This document shows, in pieces, positions 1-7,712 of a stretch of DNA of 20,067 bases. A model generated the notes under the pieces. That model searched no databases, was not told where the DNA came from, and saw nothing but the letters and a program-made list of their open reading frames with translations. How positions within the stretch are numbered: position 1 is the first letter of the stretch; each line of letters starts with the position of its first letter. This DNA is from an uncultured Alphaproteobacteria bacterium (GTDB lineage Bacteria > Pseudomonadota > Alphaproteobacteria > Rickettsiales > UBA1997). Both the position numbers and the translations under genes were made by a program. The stretch spans positions 1-20,067 of the forward strand of contig CAIOKL010000034.1 of the NCBI GenBank assembly GCA_903858915.1. The letters run 5' to 3'.

Positions 1-124
1 CAATAATTTTGTTTAATAAAATTTTTGAAACAAGCGGAACGAAAGAAATGTTTATTGCCGTAAAAATTATTACAAAAAAATGCAAAAACAAATAAAATTT
101 AAAGGGCTTGATTGATCGCAGAAC

Positions 125-142
125 AAAGGAAAGAACCTTTTT
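125..142 (+). terminator. Possible short hairpin with T-run
   Basis: A 5-bp stem (AAAGG / CCTTT) with a 6-nt A-rich loop is followed by two more T residues. It could end a plus-strand transcript entering from the left of the window, but the stem is short and weak. The rest of 1-255 holds no open frame of useful length and no RNA gene that I can recognise. Confidence 0.2.
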
Positions 143-179
143 ACTATTAGTCATTAAATTAAAATAGGGTTTGATAATA

Positions 180-222
180 TTTAAAATATTTTATCAAGTA
201 TTATTGTTTAAAATATTTTATC
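180..222. repeat. Two direct copies of a 16-bp AT-rich motif
   Basis: The motif TTTAAAATATTTTATC occurs exactly at 180-195 and again at 207-222, a 27-bp period. Each copy is itself partly palindromic (AAAATATTTT core), and GATAAT just before the first copy mirrors its ATTTTATC end. The pair lies 33 bp beyond the nadC stop. It may be a binding site or part of a terminator or promoter for a gene left of the window. In such A+T-rich DNA, chance is also possible. Confidence 0.35.
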
Positions 223-255
223 TTCATGTTAATTTTTATATAAATTTACTATTTT

Positions 256-1131
256 TTATATAAAGTCAAGACCAATATCAACTATTTTAACAGAATTTGT
301 AAGCGCGCCGATCGAAATAAAATCAATATCAAAATTGCGATAATTTTGAATATTTTCTAAATTAATACCCCCCGAAACCTCGATTAATATAGCTTTAGAA
401 GATTTGCGAATTTCATTAATCGACTCTTGCAACTCTTGAAGATTCATATTATCGAGCATAATAATGTCGGGAGAAAATTTTAAACATTCCACGACTTGCG
501 AATAATTGTCGCACTCGATTTCAATTTTCAAATTATTTTTATTATTAGAAATTTTTTCTAAAGTTTTTTTGATGCCTCCGCAAGCGCTGATATGATTGTC
601 TTTAATCAAAATCAAATCCGCCAAACTAAATCGATGATTTTCTCCGCCACCACATTTCACGGCATATTTTTGTAGTTCGCGCATATTTGGCAAAGTTTTT
701 CGCGTATCAAGAATTTTAATATTCGAATTATTTAACTTTTCGACATGTTTTTTTGTCGAGGTTGCGATGGCGCTTAAATGTTGAATTAAATTTAGAATGG
801 TTCTTTCGGCGGATAAAATAATTTTAACATCCCCAAACCCAGAAACAATTGATTCTCTAGGCTTTACAACATCTCCGTCTTTAAAAAAATAATTTAATTC
901 TAGAGTGGAATTTTGAAATTTAGATGAATTTTTAAGTTGTAAAAAAACCTCTTCGATAACTTTTTTTCCACAAAAAATTAATTCTTCGCGGGCATTAATC
1001 GCAAAATTACAATTGATGTTTTTTTCAATTGTTAAATCGGAAGTTATGTCGTTAAAAGCTTCATCCTCTAGAAGCGTTAATTCAATAATTTTCGGTAAAG
1101 TTTTAAGAATTTTTGGAGAATTTTCTAGCAT
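256..1131 (-). CDS. nadC: Nicotinate-nucleotide pyrophosphorylase (quinolinate phosphoribosyltransferase)
   Basis: This cytoplasmic enzyme of de novo NAD synthesis converts quinolinate and PRPP to nicotinate mononucleotide, CO2 and pyrophosphate. The 291 residues match the family length. Visible family motifs are ERT-ILN around R110, DTRKT at 142-146, KYAVKCGGGENHR at 155-167, IKDNHI at 176-181, the acidic EIECDN strand at 204-209, DIIMLDNM at 222-229 and EVSGGI at 251-256, the usual order of substrate- and phosphate-binding elements. The usual TRKTxPG reads TRKTLPN here, a small departure. It is the last gene of a four-gene minus-strand operon. Its ATG overlaps the end of the preceding gene by 7 bp (ATGCTAG), which suggests translational coupling. 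No Shine-Dalgarno sequence precedes it. Neither nadA nor nadB is nearby. Confidence 0.96.
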   Translation of the reverse strand: MLENSPKILKTLPKIIELTLLEDEAFNDITSDLTIEKNINCNFAINAREELIFCGKKVIEEVFLQLKNSSKFQNSTLELNYFFKDGDVVKPRESIVSGFGDVKIILSAERTILNLIQHLSAIATSTKKHVEKLNNSNIKILDTRKTLPNMRELQKYAVKCGGGENHRFSLADLILIKDNHISACGGIKKTLEKISNNKNNLKIEIECDNYSQVVECLKFSPDIIMLDNMNLQELQESINEIRKSSKAILIEVSGGINLENIQNYRNFDIDFISIGALTNSVKIVDIGLDFI

Positions 1132-1883
1132 TTATTTGGATTAAACTTCTGTTTTTTCAATTTCGATAAACGATTATTTATAAAATGACGCATAAAATTC
1201 ATTTCTTCGACAGAAATTTGTCTTTTACCACTTTCGCTTTCATCCATTAAATTTTTTATAACCTTGAACGCCATGCATTCATCGCCTTTTTTTTCATTAA
1301 TAAAAGCGACCATTTGCTTTGTCCAAAGTGGCGCTTCTTTGGCTTCATTTTTTGCCAATTTTTGCGCAAAATATAAAGCTTGATCCAAATCTTGCAAATC
1401 TTTTTTAGCGATTATAGTCGCTTGAAAAAGCCACCACCAATTTTTATCAATATCAGCCGAAGAATGTTCGTCGAGATATTTTAAAACATATCTTGTATGC
1501 TCTGGATTTTGTGATTGCGCGTAATAATAACTAGCCAAAGAAGGCACCATTCGCGATTCGGAATTTAATTTATCCAGAATCGTCATCCAATCATAAACTC
1601 TTGAATAATCATATTTTTTTAAGCTCACAAAGCCCGCAAAAATATCGCCGGCATTTTGTAAGCGCAACGCTAGAACTCGAAAAAGAAATTCTTCATCACC
1701 AAAAGATGCGGCTTTAATAAAATGTTTTGAAGGGGCGGGGGGAACGATATCATAGCTCACGCGATATTTTTCAGCAACTTTCCAAAAAAATATTTGAAAA
1801 ATAAAGACCAAAATAAAAAGCCAAAAGAAAATTTTATGAGAGTAAATATAAAAAAATAATTTAAAATTTTTTAAGGAAAACAC
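1125..1883 (-). CDS. Membrane-anchored helical-repeat (TPR-like) protein in secretin operon
   Basis: No named family could be assigned with certainty. Residues 1-15 are basic and aromatic, residues 17-35 form one hydrophobic membrane segment, and the remaining ~215 residues are soluble, helical and probably periplasmic. The pattern from residue ~58 (FGDEEFLFRVLALRLQ, then a Y-x-R-V-Y-D-W-M-T-I-L-D segment at 92-104, a YYYAQS helix at 119-124 and paired helices around the WWW at 149-151) resembles degenerate TPR proteins found beside ABC-2 permeases and type IV pilus genes in other proteobacteria; this comparison is from memory. The start is GTG with no Shine-Dalgarno sequence, and no nearby ATG could replace it. 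It starts 8 nt after the permease stop and overlaps nadC by 7 bp. I infer a scaffold role for the secretin or ABC partner. Confidence 0.7.
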   Translation of the reverse strand: MFSLKNFKLFFYIYSHKIFFWLFILVFIFQIFFWKVAEKYRVSYDIVPPAPSKHFIKAASFGDEEFLFRVLALRLQNAGDIFAGFVSLKKYDYSRVYDWMTILDKLNSESRMVPSLASYYYAQSQNPEHTRYVLKYLDEHSSADIDKNWWWLFQATIIAKKDLQDLDQALYFAQKLAKNEAKEAPLWTKQMVAFINEKKGDECMAFKVIKNLMDESESGKRQISVEEMNFMRHFINNRLSKLKKQKFNPNKC

Positions 1884-1891
1884 GGCGGAAT

Positions 1892-2653
1892 CTAAAATTG
1901 TTTTTTCTTGAAATCATGAAACGCCATAAAAATCATTAATGGCAAATATATTATCGATTGGAACAAAATAATTAGCAAAACAACATTGTCTTTTATTCCA
2001 TAAATTCCCCACGAACTTTGCGCGAATAAATCAAGTCGCGGAAATAAAATTGATAAGATTTTTAAAGCACTCGCTAATCCACCTTGCGATATCGAAGAGT
2101 AGTCTTCAGGCATGTCTATCGCCATTACAAACATTCCCATTAATCTAGAAATTGCATAAAATCCGAAAGACGCCAAAATCGCCGAAAAGGAATTTTTTAG
2201 AATTAAAGAACTTAGTAAAGCAAAACTAATAACAATTAAATTTTCAGATAAAGTTGTTAAAAACCAAAAAAGAATGCCGAGCTTGTTAACCGGAAATACT
2301 AAATATATTAAAGCGGTAATTGGCAAAAGAATTAAAAAATTTGCGATAAAAAAACCCGCCAAATATCCCAACACAAACTTTTCGCGAGAAATCGATTTCG
2401 ATAAAATAAATTCTATTTCTTTGTTATCAAAAGCGCGATTTAGATTGATACACACAAACAGAATCATTCCGATTGATAGAATAGTTCTGGTTGTTGCCAA
2501 AGAATAAACAATTGAGGAATTATTTTGCTCAACAAGCATAGTGGTTCCGAGAAATATCGAAACCGCAAATGCCACAGCGATTGAAATAAAAAGACCTAGA
2601 TATAAACGATCTCTAAGACCGTTTTTTAAAATATATTTTAGAATTGAATTCAT
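1892..2653 (-). CDS. ABC-2 type transporter permease
   Basis: A 253-residue polytopic inner-membrane protein with about six hydrophobic segments: roughly 18-40, 53-70, 94-120, 127-150, 155-177 and 222-245. The segment after the second helix, with FDNKEIEFILSKSISREKF at about 75-93, is the cytoplasmic coupling-helix region typical of ABC-2 permeases (E-x-E-x-hydrophobic-hydrophobic-LS-K-x-IS-R). It should work as a dimer with an ATP-binding subunit, but no Walker-motif ATPase gene lies in this window, so the partner must be encoded elsewhere. The ATG lies 3 nt after the secretin stop, and the next gene follows by 8 nt. In Myxococcus an ABC transporter (PilH/PilI) is encoded among type IV pilus genes, which offers a parallel for this context. 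The transported substrate is unknown. Confidence 0.82.
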   Translation of the reverse strand: MNSILKYILKNGLRDRLYLGLFISIAVAFAVSIFLGTTMLVEQNNSSIVYSLATTRTILSIGMILFVCINLNRAFDNKEIEFILSKSISREKFVLGYLAGFFIANFLILLPITALIYLVFPVNKLGILFWFLTTLSENLIVISFALLSSLILKNSFSAILASFGFYAISRLMGMFVMAIDMPEDYSSISQGGLASALKILSILFPRLDLFAQSSWGIYGIKDNVVLLIILFQSIIYLPLMIFMAFHDFKKKQF

Positions 2654-2656
2654 TTT

Positions 2657-4204
2657 TTAAAAAAAGTTGCGACGGTTGACATCATATTTTTCTTGCAATT
2701 CACGATCAACTTTATTAGCTCTGGTTCCGCTGTTGACAATGGTTGCCTTAATAAATATTACAGTTTCACTAACATCGGATGATTTCTCCATAGATTTAAA
2801 TAACCATCCAAAAATTGGAATTCTTCTTAAGAATGGAATACCACCTTCATTTCCTGTAGAGGTATCTTTCATTAATCCACCTAAAATTACAACATTTCCT
2901 GAAACGATTTTTACCGAAGTGGTTATTTCGCGCGTTGTTATAACGGGAACGGAGTTGGCGTAACTAAATGTAGAAGTATTGGCGGTTGCCGGATCTTTTA
3001 CATCGCCGGTTTTTTGAGTAATTTTTGGAGAAATATTCATGGTAATTTCGCCAGTTTTTAAATTAATTGATGGCGTAATTTCAATTTGAACACCGACATT
3101 TTCTTCTTGCTTGGTTGAAGTTACCGTGGTTGCGACGGTTGAAGCCGCAGTTCCCGTGGTTGTTCCTTGGGCGCTTTGTTGAGCCTCAACTTTAAAATAA
3201 ACTAATTTTTCAGCAAAATTTAATGAGGCTTTTTGATTATTCATAGCGTGAATTCTAGGGCTAGAAATAGCTTTTGTTGAACCGAATTTTGACATAGCGT
3301 CAACCGCAATATTAATGTCTCCGCCAAAAATTTTCAAAGCTGGATTTGACGGACTAATCATCGAAGAAAAGTTAGAATCCGCATCGGGAGAATTAAATTT
3401 GAACATGTCTTGAGACCAATCAATCCCCGCTCTAAACTTTTCTGACAAAGAAACCTCGACAACTTTAGCCTCAATTAAAACTTGCATCGAAGATTGCTTG
3501 CTAACATCTTCCAAATATCTTTCGATAGCTAAATGCTGTTTGTCGGTGGCGTAAATTGTGAGCATTCCCGCGGTTTTGTTAGGCGTAACACTTGAGTTTG
3601 AAGTTGTGGCGCCTTCTTCTGCTGAACTTTTTTCTGAATTAAAAATATTTTCGATGTTAGTTTGAACATCGTCCCAGAGAGGCGAATCGTCGAGATAATC
3701 AACAAAATAATTTTTCATGAAAGGCTTGTCGGTTTCAAAATACAAAACTTTATTTTTGTAAGAATAACGAAGATTCCCTTGGGTTGCAATCCGATCAATA
3801 ATTTCTTTAAATGGACGATTTTTGGCGTTGATAATCACTCCGCCAGAAATTTTCGGATCAACATCAACATCGATTTCGGCAATTCTGCCAAGCTCGATCA
3901 GCACATCGCGAAGCGGAACTTGCTCGGTTACATAAAAAGAAATGACTTTTTCGCCACCAATTTTTGGAGTTGGCGGGGCCACGATTGTCTTGTTGAGGCG
4001 CGGAATTGGGATTTCTGATTTAATGGCGTCTTCTTTAATTTTTTTTTGCTGTTCTTTTGATTTTATGATGGAATCTTTGATGTCTTTTTCGGTCATGCCG
4101 ACATTGTCAAAATAAGGATCTAGCCTTCCTTGCGAGCAAGAAAAATCACAAAAAATTAGCGAAAACAAAAAGCTGTATTTGATGATTTTTGTATAAGTCT
4201 TCAC
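2657..4204 (-). CDS. Secretin, MshL/PilQ/GspD-like outer-membrane channel
   Basis: This 515-residue protein should form the multimeric outer-membrane pore of a type IV pilus or type II-like secretion system. Residues 1-23 form an export signal whose end (IFC-DFSC) holds Cys19 and Cys23, so a lipoprotein is possible, though the lipobox is poor. A coiled, charged stretch spans 38-65. A secretin/TonB-short-N-terminal domain lies at about 87-160, followed by YLDDSPLWDDV and a KH/N1-like domain to about 235. The secretin domain covers 240-490 and has VPVITTRE at 419-426, LGGLMKD at 441-447 and the signature PFLRRIPIFGWLF at 457-469. A Thr/Ala/Ser-rich insert is at about 343-364. Overall order resembles MshL more than GspD, as the N-domains are few. 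The start is GTG with no SD. It heads the operon, divergent from nuoF across 161 A+T-rich bp. No pilin, pilus ATPase or pilus platform gene is in view. Confidence 0.9.
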   Translation of the reverse strand: MKTYTKIIKYSFLFSLIFCDFSCSQGRLDPYFDNVGMTEKDIKDSIIKSKEQQKKIKEDAIKSEIPIPRLNKTIVAPPTPKIGGEKVISFYVTEQVPLRDVLIELGRIAEIDVDVDPKISGGVIINAKNRPFKEIIDRIATQGNLRYSYKNKVLYFETDKPFMKNYFVDYLDDSPLWDDVQTNIENIFNSEKSSAEEGATTSNSSVTPNKTAGMLTIYATDKQHLAIERYLEDVSKQSSMQVLIEAKVVEVSLSEKFRAGIDWSQDMFKFNSPDADSNFSSMISPSNPALKIFGGDINIAVDAMSKFGSTKAISSPRIHAMNNQKASLNFAEKLVYFKVEAQQSAQGTTTGTAASTVATTVTSTKQEENVGVQIEITPSINLKTGEITMNISPKITQKTGDVKDPATANTSTFSYANSVPVITTREITTSVKIVSGNVVILGGLMKDTSTGNEGGIPFLRRIPIFGWLFKSMEKSSDVSETVIFIKATIVNSGTRANKVDRELQEKYDVNRRNFF

Positions 4205-4365
4205 CTAAATTTTAATTTTGATTATTAATTTGCAAATTTATTTTATTTTCGATAAGTTATTTTAAAATTTTTTTTTAGCAAATAAATTTACGAAAAACAA
4301 AGTTATTTTTTTAAAGTTTCTCAAAAAAATATTTTATTTTGTAATCAATTTAAAAATTTCCAAAA

Positions 4366-5640
4366 ATGCTCAAAGAACAAGACAAAATTTTTACAAATTT
4401 ATATGGCTTTCAATCCACTAATTTAGAGGGCGCAAAGTCGAGAGGTGATTGGTCTCAAACCAAAAAATTCATTGATAATGGAAGCGAATGGATAATTGAA
4501 CAAGTCAAAAATTCTGGATTAAGAGGCAGAGGCGGAGCGGGCTTCCCAACTGGTACAAAATGGTCTTTTGTTCCCAAAAAATCCGATCCAAAAATCGGCA
4601 AACCGCATTATTTAGTTATCAACGCCGATGAATCCGAACCAGGAACTTGTAAGGATCGCGACATTTTGCGCAACGAACCTCATAAATTAATCGAAGGTTG
4701 CTTAATCGCTTCAAAAGCAATTAATGCCAACATTTGTTACATCTATATTCGTGGCGAATACTACAACGAAGCCGTCGCGCTACAAAATGCCATTGACGAA
4801 GCTTACGAATCTAAATTAATTGGTAAAAAAGCTTGTGGCTCAGATTGGGATTTGGATATTTTTATTCATCGTGGCGCCGGCGCTTATATTTGTGGCGAAG
4901 AAACGGCACTTTTAGAAAGTCTCGAAGGCAATAAAGGTCAACCGCGCCTTAAACCACCATTTCCGGCTCTGATTGGATTATATGGTTGCCCAACGGTCGT
5001 TAATAATGTTGAATCAATCGCAGTCGTTCCCGAAATTTTGCGAAGAGGCGCTGAATGGTTTGCGTCAATTGGTCGCGAAAAAAATACTGGAACTAAAATT
5101 TTTTGCATTTCGGGCCATGTCAACAAGCCTTGTAATGTCGAAGAAGAAATGGGAATCCCATTAAAAGAATTAATCGAAAAGCATGCCGGCGGAGTCATCG
5201 GCGGATGGGACAATCTCTTGGCAATAATTCCGGGAGGATCTTCCGTTCCATTAATCAAAAAAGAAATTTGCGACACGGTTTTAATGGATTTTGATTCACT
5301 AAAAGCCGTCGGCACTGGGCTTGGCACCGCGGGAATTATTGTCATGAATAAATCCACCGACATTATCGATGCCATCGCTCGACTTTCACATTTTTATAAA
5401 CATGAATCTTGCGGACAATGCACGCCTTGTCGCGAAGGCACGGGCTGGATGATGCGCATCATGGATCGCATGGTCTTGGGCGACGCTAAAGTTGCGGAAA
5501 TTGATCAACTTTATAATTTAAGCAAGCAAATTGAAGGTCATACAATTTGCGCTTTGGGAGACGCGGCGGCCTGGCCAGTTCAAGGTTTAATCAAAAATTT
5601 CCGCGAAGAAATGGTCAAAAGAATTGAAGCAAAAATATAA
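4366..5640 (+). CDS. nuoF: NADH-quinone oxidoreductase subunit F
   Basis: This peripheral-arm subunit of respiratory complex I oxidises NADH with FMN and passes electrons to an iron-sulfur cluster. The 424 residues are the usual length. The NADH-binding loop GLRGRGGAGFPTG is at 51-63 and the FMN-binding GAGAYICGEETALLESLEG at 170-188. The N3 [4Fe-4S] ligands are Cys349, Cys352 and Cys355 (SCGQCTPC) and Cys395 (HTICALGD). The gene stands alone, without nuoE or nuoG beside it, as seen in genomes where the nuo genes are scattered. It is divergent from the secretin operon, and the 161-bp gap must hold both promoters, though I could not pick convincing boxes. ispDF follows after 16 nt and is probably co-transcribed. 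No Shine-Dalgarno sequence is seen before the ATG. Confidence 0.97.
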   Translation: MLKEQDKIFTNLYGFQSTNLEGAKSRGDWSQTKKFIDNGSEWIIEQVKNSGLRGRGGAGFPTGTKWSFVPKKSDPKIGKPHYLVINADESEPGTCKDRDILRNEPHKLIEGCLIASKAINANICYIYIRGEYYNEAVALQNAIDEAYESKLIGKKACGSDWDLDIFIHRGAGAYICGEETALLESLEGNKGQPRLKPPFPALIGLYGCPTVVNNVESIAVVPEILRRGAEWFASIGREKNTGTKIFCISGHVNKPCNVEEEMGIPLKELIEKHAGGVIGGWDNLLAIIPGGSSVPLIKKEICDTVLMDFDSLKAVGTGLGTAGIIVMNKSTDIIDAIARLSHFYKHESCGQCTPCREGTGWMMRIMDRMVLGDAKVAEIDQLYNLSKQIEGHTICALGDAAAWPVQGLIKNFREEMVKRIEAKI

Positions 5641-5656
5641 TTTTATTCACTAAATC

Positions 5657-6862
5657 ATGGAAAAAATTGTCGCCTTAATCACCGCTTGCGGAAGAGGAAA
5701 TCGCTTTAATCGAGGCGAAGGAATTCCCAAACAATATCTTCCGCTCGCTGGAATACCAATGCTTCGCCATTCGATTATGGCATTTTTAAATCACCCGCAA
5801 GTTTCCGATGTTTTATGCGTAATTCATCCCGACGATATTGAACTTTACGAGCAAGCCACAATTGGTTTAGATTTATTAAATCCAGTTTTTGGTGGCGACA
5901 CAAGACAATCTTCGATTCGCATTGGACTTGAAGAATTAGTCGATTACAAACCCAATAAAGTTTTAATTCATGACGGCGTTCGCCCTTTCGTTTCCAAAAG
6001 AATAATTAATGGAATTTTAGAAAAACTTGAAAGCCATCCCGCGGTCATTCCGGCAATTGCCGTTGAAGATACCATTAAAAAAATTGGCGATGGCAAAATC
6101 GAATGGACCCTAGAGCGCGAAAATCTGTGGCGCGCGCAAACTCCTCAAGGATTTTTATATCAAGATATTTTAAATTCACATATCGCTTTCAAAGATTTAA
6201 ATTTTACCGATGATTCCGCTTTAAATGAATATGCCGGAATACCCGTCGCCATTGTTCCCGGATCGCAAAATAATTTTAAAATTACCACCGAAGAAGATTA
6301 CGATCGCGCCAAACATATGATTCCGTTTTTAATCGATGATTATCGCGAAGAAACTAGATGTGGCATCGGTTTTGATGTTCATGGTTTTCGTAAAATTGAA
6401 AATGATGAAGATAATTTTATTCGAATTTGTGGCGCAGAAATTGAATTTGATAAAAAAATTCTAGCTCATTCCGACGGCGATGTTGGCATTCACGCCTTAA
6501 TTGACGCACTTCTGGGCGCTATCGGGCAGGGCGATATCGGCGAGCATTTTCCGCCAAGCGAACAAAAATGGAAAAATTGCGATTCACGCGAAATGCTTAA
6601 AAAAGTTTATGAACTTATTCAAAAATACAGCGCCACGATTTTAAATATTGATTTAACAATAATTTGCGAGAGACCAAAAATTTTGAAATATAAAAACAAA
6701 ATGAAAGAAGAGCTTTCGACAATTTTAGGAATTTCTTCAAAAAGAATTAATATTAAAGCGACAACAACTGAAAAACTCGGTTTCATTGGGAGAGAGGAGG
6801 GCATTGCTTGCCAAGCCGTCGCTTCGGTTTTAATTTCCTCAAATACCGAGTTGATTAATTAA
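5657..6862 (+). CDS. ispDF: Bifunctional IspD-IspF, MEP pathway enzyme
   Basis: This fusion catalyses two non-consecutive steps of the MEP isoprenoid pathway: 2-C-methyl-D-erythritol 4-phosphate cytidylyltransferase (IspD) and 2-C-methyl-D-erythritol 2,4-cyclodiphosphate synthase (IspF). The IspD part is residues ~1-222. It has the CTP loop LITACGRGNRF at 8-18 (the usual AAG reads ACG), Lys25 in PKQY, HDGVRPFV at 105-112 and QTPQGF at 161-166. The IspF part is ~232-395. It has GIGFDVHGF with metal ligands Asp240 and His242, HSDGD with His271, DIGEHFP at 293-299 and the TTTEKLGFIGREEGIA signature near the end. Fused IspDF is common in alphaproteobacteria. It follows nuoF by 16 nt and converges on the acyltransferase gene. 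Confidence 0.97.
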   Translation: MEKIVALITACGRGNRFNRGEGIPKQYLPLAGIPMLRHSIMAFLNHPQVSDVLCVIHPDDIELYEQATIGLDLLNPVFGGDTRQSSIRIGLEELVDYKPNKVLIHDGVRPFVSKRIINGILEKLESHPAVIPAIAVEDTIKKIGDGKIEWTLERENLWRAQTPQGFLYQDILNSHIAFKDLNFTDDSALNEYAGIPVAIVPGSQNNFKITTEEDYDRAKHMIPFLIDDYREETRCGIGFDVHGFRKIENDEDNFIRICGAEIEFDKKILAHSDGDVGIHALIDALLGAIGQGDIGEHFPPSEQKWKNCDSREMLKKVYELIQKYSATILNIDLTIICERPKILKYKNKMKEELSTILGISSKRINIKATTTEKLGFIGREEGIACQAVASVLISSNTELIN

Positions 6863-6887
6863 ATTTATTTTTACAAATTTAGTCCAA

Positions 6888-6910
6888 TAAATGATTCTTG
6901 AATTCATTTA
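6888..6910. terminator. Weak hairpin between convergent genes
   Basis: A 7-bp perfect inverted repeat (TAAATGA / TCATTTA) with a 9-nt loop lies in the 49-bp gap between the ends of ispDF and the DUF374 acyltransferase. Position suggests a shared bidirectional terminator, but the stem is A+T-rich and the T-runs are poor. Confidence 0.3.
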
Positions 6911-6911
6911 A

Positions 6912-7712
6912 TTATTCATAATCTTTGTTTAAAAATTCATCGCATTTTTTCTGCACCAAATTTAATCTTTCGGTTATAATATTTTTTTGTTGAGCAACAT
7001 TTTCATCATCATTAGCATCGCGCTTGGCTTCATAATAAAACTCATCAACCACAAAACATAATTTTGAAAATGGCAAAGGAATTTTAAATTGATCCCAACT
7101 TTTTTGAATAATTTTAAAATTTGATGACGAAAATGATACGGCGACAATCTTTGCCTTTGTAAGTCGCGCGATATTTATCAATTCGCCGTTAACTTGTTGT
7201 TTCGGACCCCTCGGACCGTCGGGCGTAATTCCCAAAGAATAGCCCTTTTTTAAGCCCTCAATTATTTTTCTCATGCTTCCATAATCAATTCCGCGCGAAG
7301 ATTTTCTGCCATCTTTTGTCGAGCCTAAAATTGAAATTAAGCCGAATTTTTCCATTACACTGCCAACGAATCTTCCGTCGCCATGCTTTGACGCCAAAGT
7401 CATAAATTCATGATCTTTAAATTTTTTCTTAGCCTTCTGCGCAATGAACGGAATCATGATTAAACGATTATGCCAAAAGGCAAAAATGATTGGCTCTTTA
7501 TTTTCTATCGCACCATAAATTTTTTCAAAACCAATAAATTTTTTACTACTCGTTTTGTAGACAATTAATAAATATGAATATACAACAAAGGTTATAATTT
7601 TTTGTGCTAAAAAACTGTAAGCTAATTTGCGCAACAACAACCTAGAGAGCGATTTAACTTCCCACCACTCCATTCTCAATTTTAATTTTGATAAAAAACT
7701 TTTTATAAACAT
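6912..7712 (-). CDS. DUF374-family lysophospholipid/lipid A-type acyltransferase
   Basis: A 266-residue membrane-associated acyltransferase of the DUF374 group, related to enzymes that acylate lysophospholipids or lipid A precursors. The basic N-terminus is followed by a hydrophobic segment at about 31-52. FWHNRL at 79-84 supplies the catalytic His region, HGDGRFVG is at 110-117, and GSTKDGRKSSRG at 130-141 plus GITPDGPRGP at 161-170 form the substrate-phosphate-binding signature. Its ATG directly abuts the mrdA stop (TAAATG), so the two are surely co-transcribed and probably translationally coupled. That ties the enzyme to cell-envelope growth. The acyl acceptor cannot be told from sequence. 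It is the last gene of the mreD-mrdA operon. Confidence 0.85.
   Translation of the reverse strand: MFIKSFLSKLKLRMEWWEVKSLSRLLLRKLAYSFLAQKIITFVVYSYLLIVYKTSSKKFIGFEKIYGAIENKEPIIFAFWHNRLIMIPFIAQKAKKKFKDHEFMTLASKHGDGRFVGSVMEKFGLISILGSTKDGRKSSRGIDYGSMRKIIEGLKKGYSLGITPDGPRGPKQQVNGELINIARLTKAKIVAVSFSSSNFKIIQKSWDQFKIPLPFSKLCFVVDEFYYEAKRDANDDENVAQQKNIITERLNLVQKKCDEFLNKDYE

Noticed and set aside
180..222. Replication origin with iterons
   Set aside because: There are only two copies, no DnaA box (TTATNCACA) was seen, and no replication gene is nearby.
4938..5375. 145-residue minus-strand frame inside nuoF
   Set aside because: It lies antisense to the conserved nuoF coding region and shows no recognisable domain, so it is a shadow.
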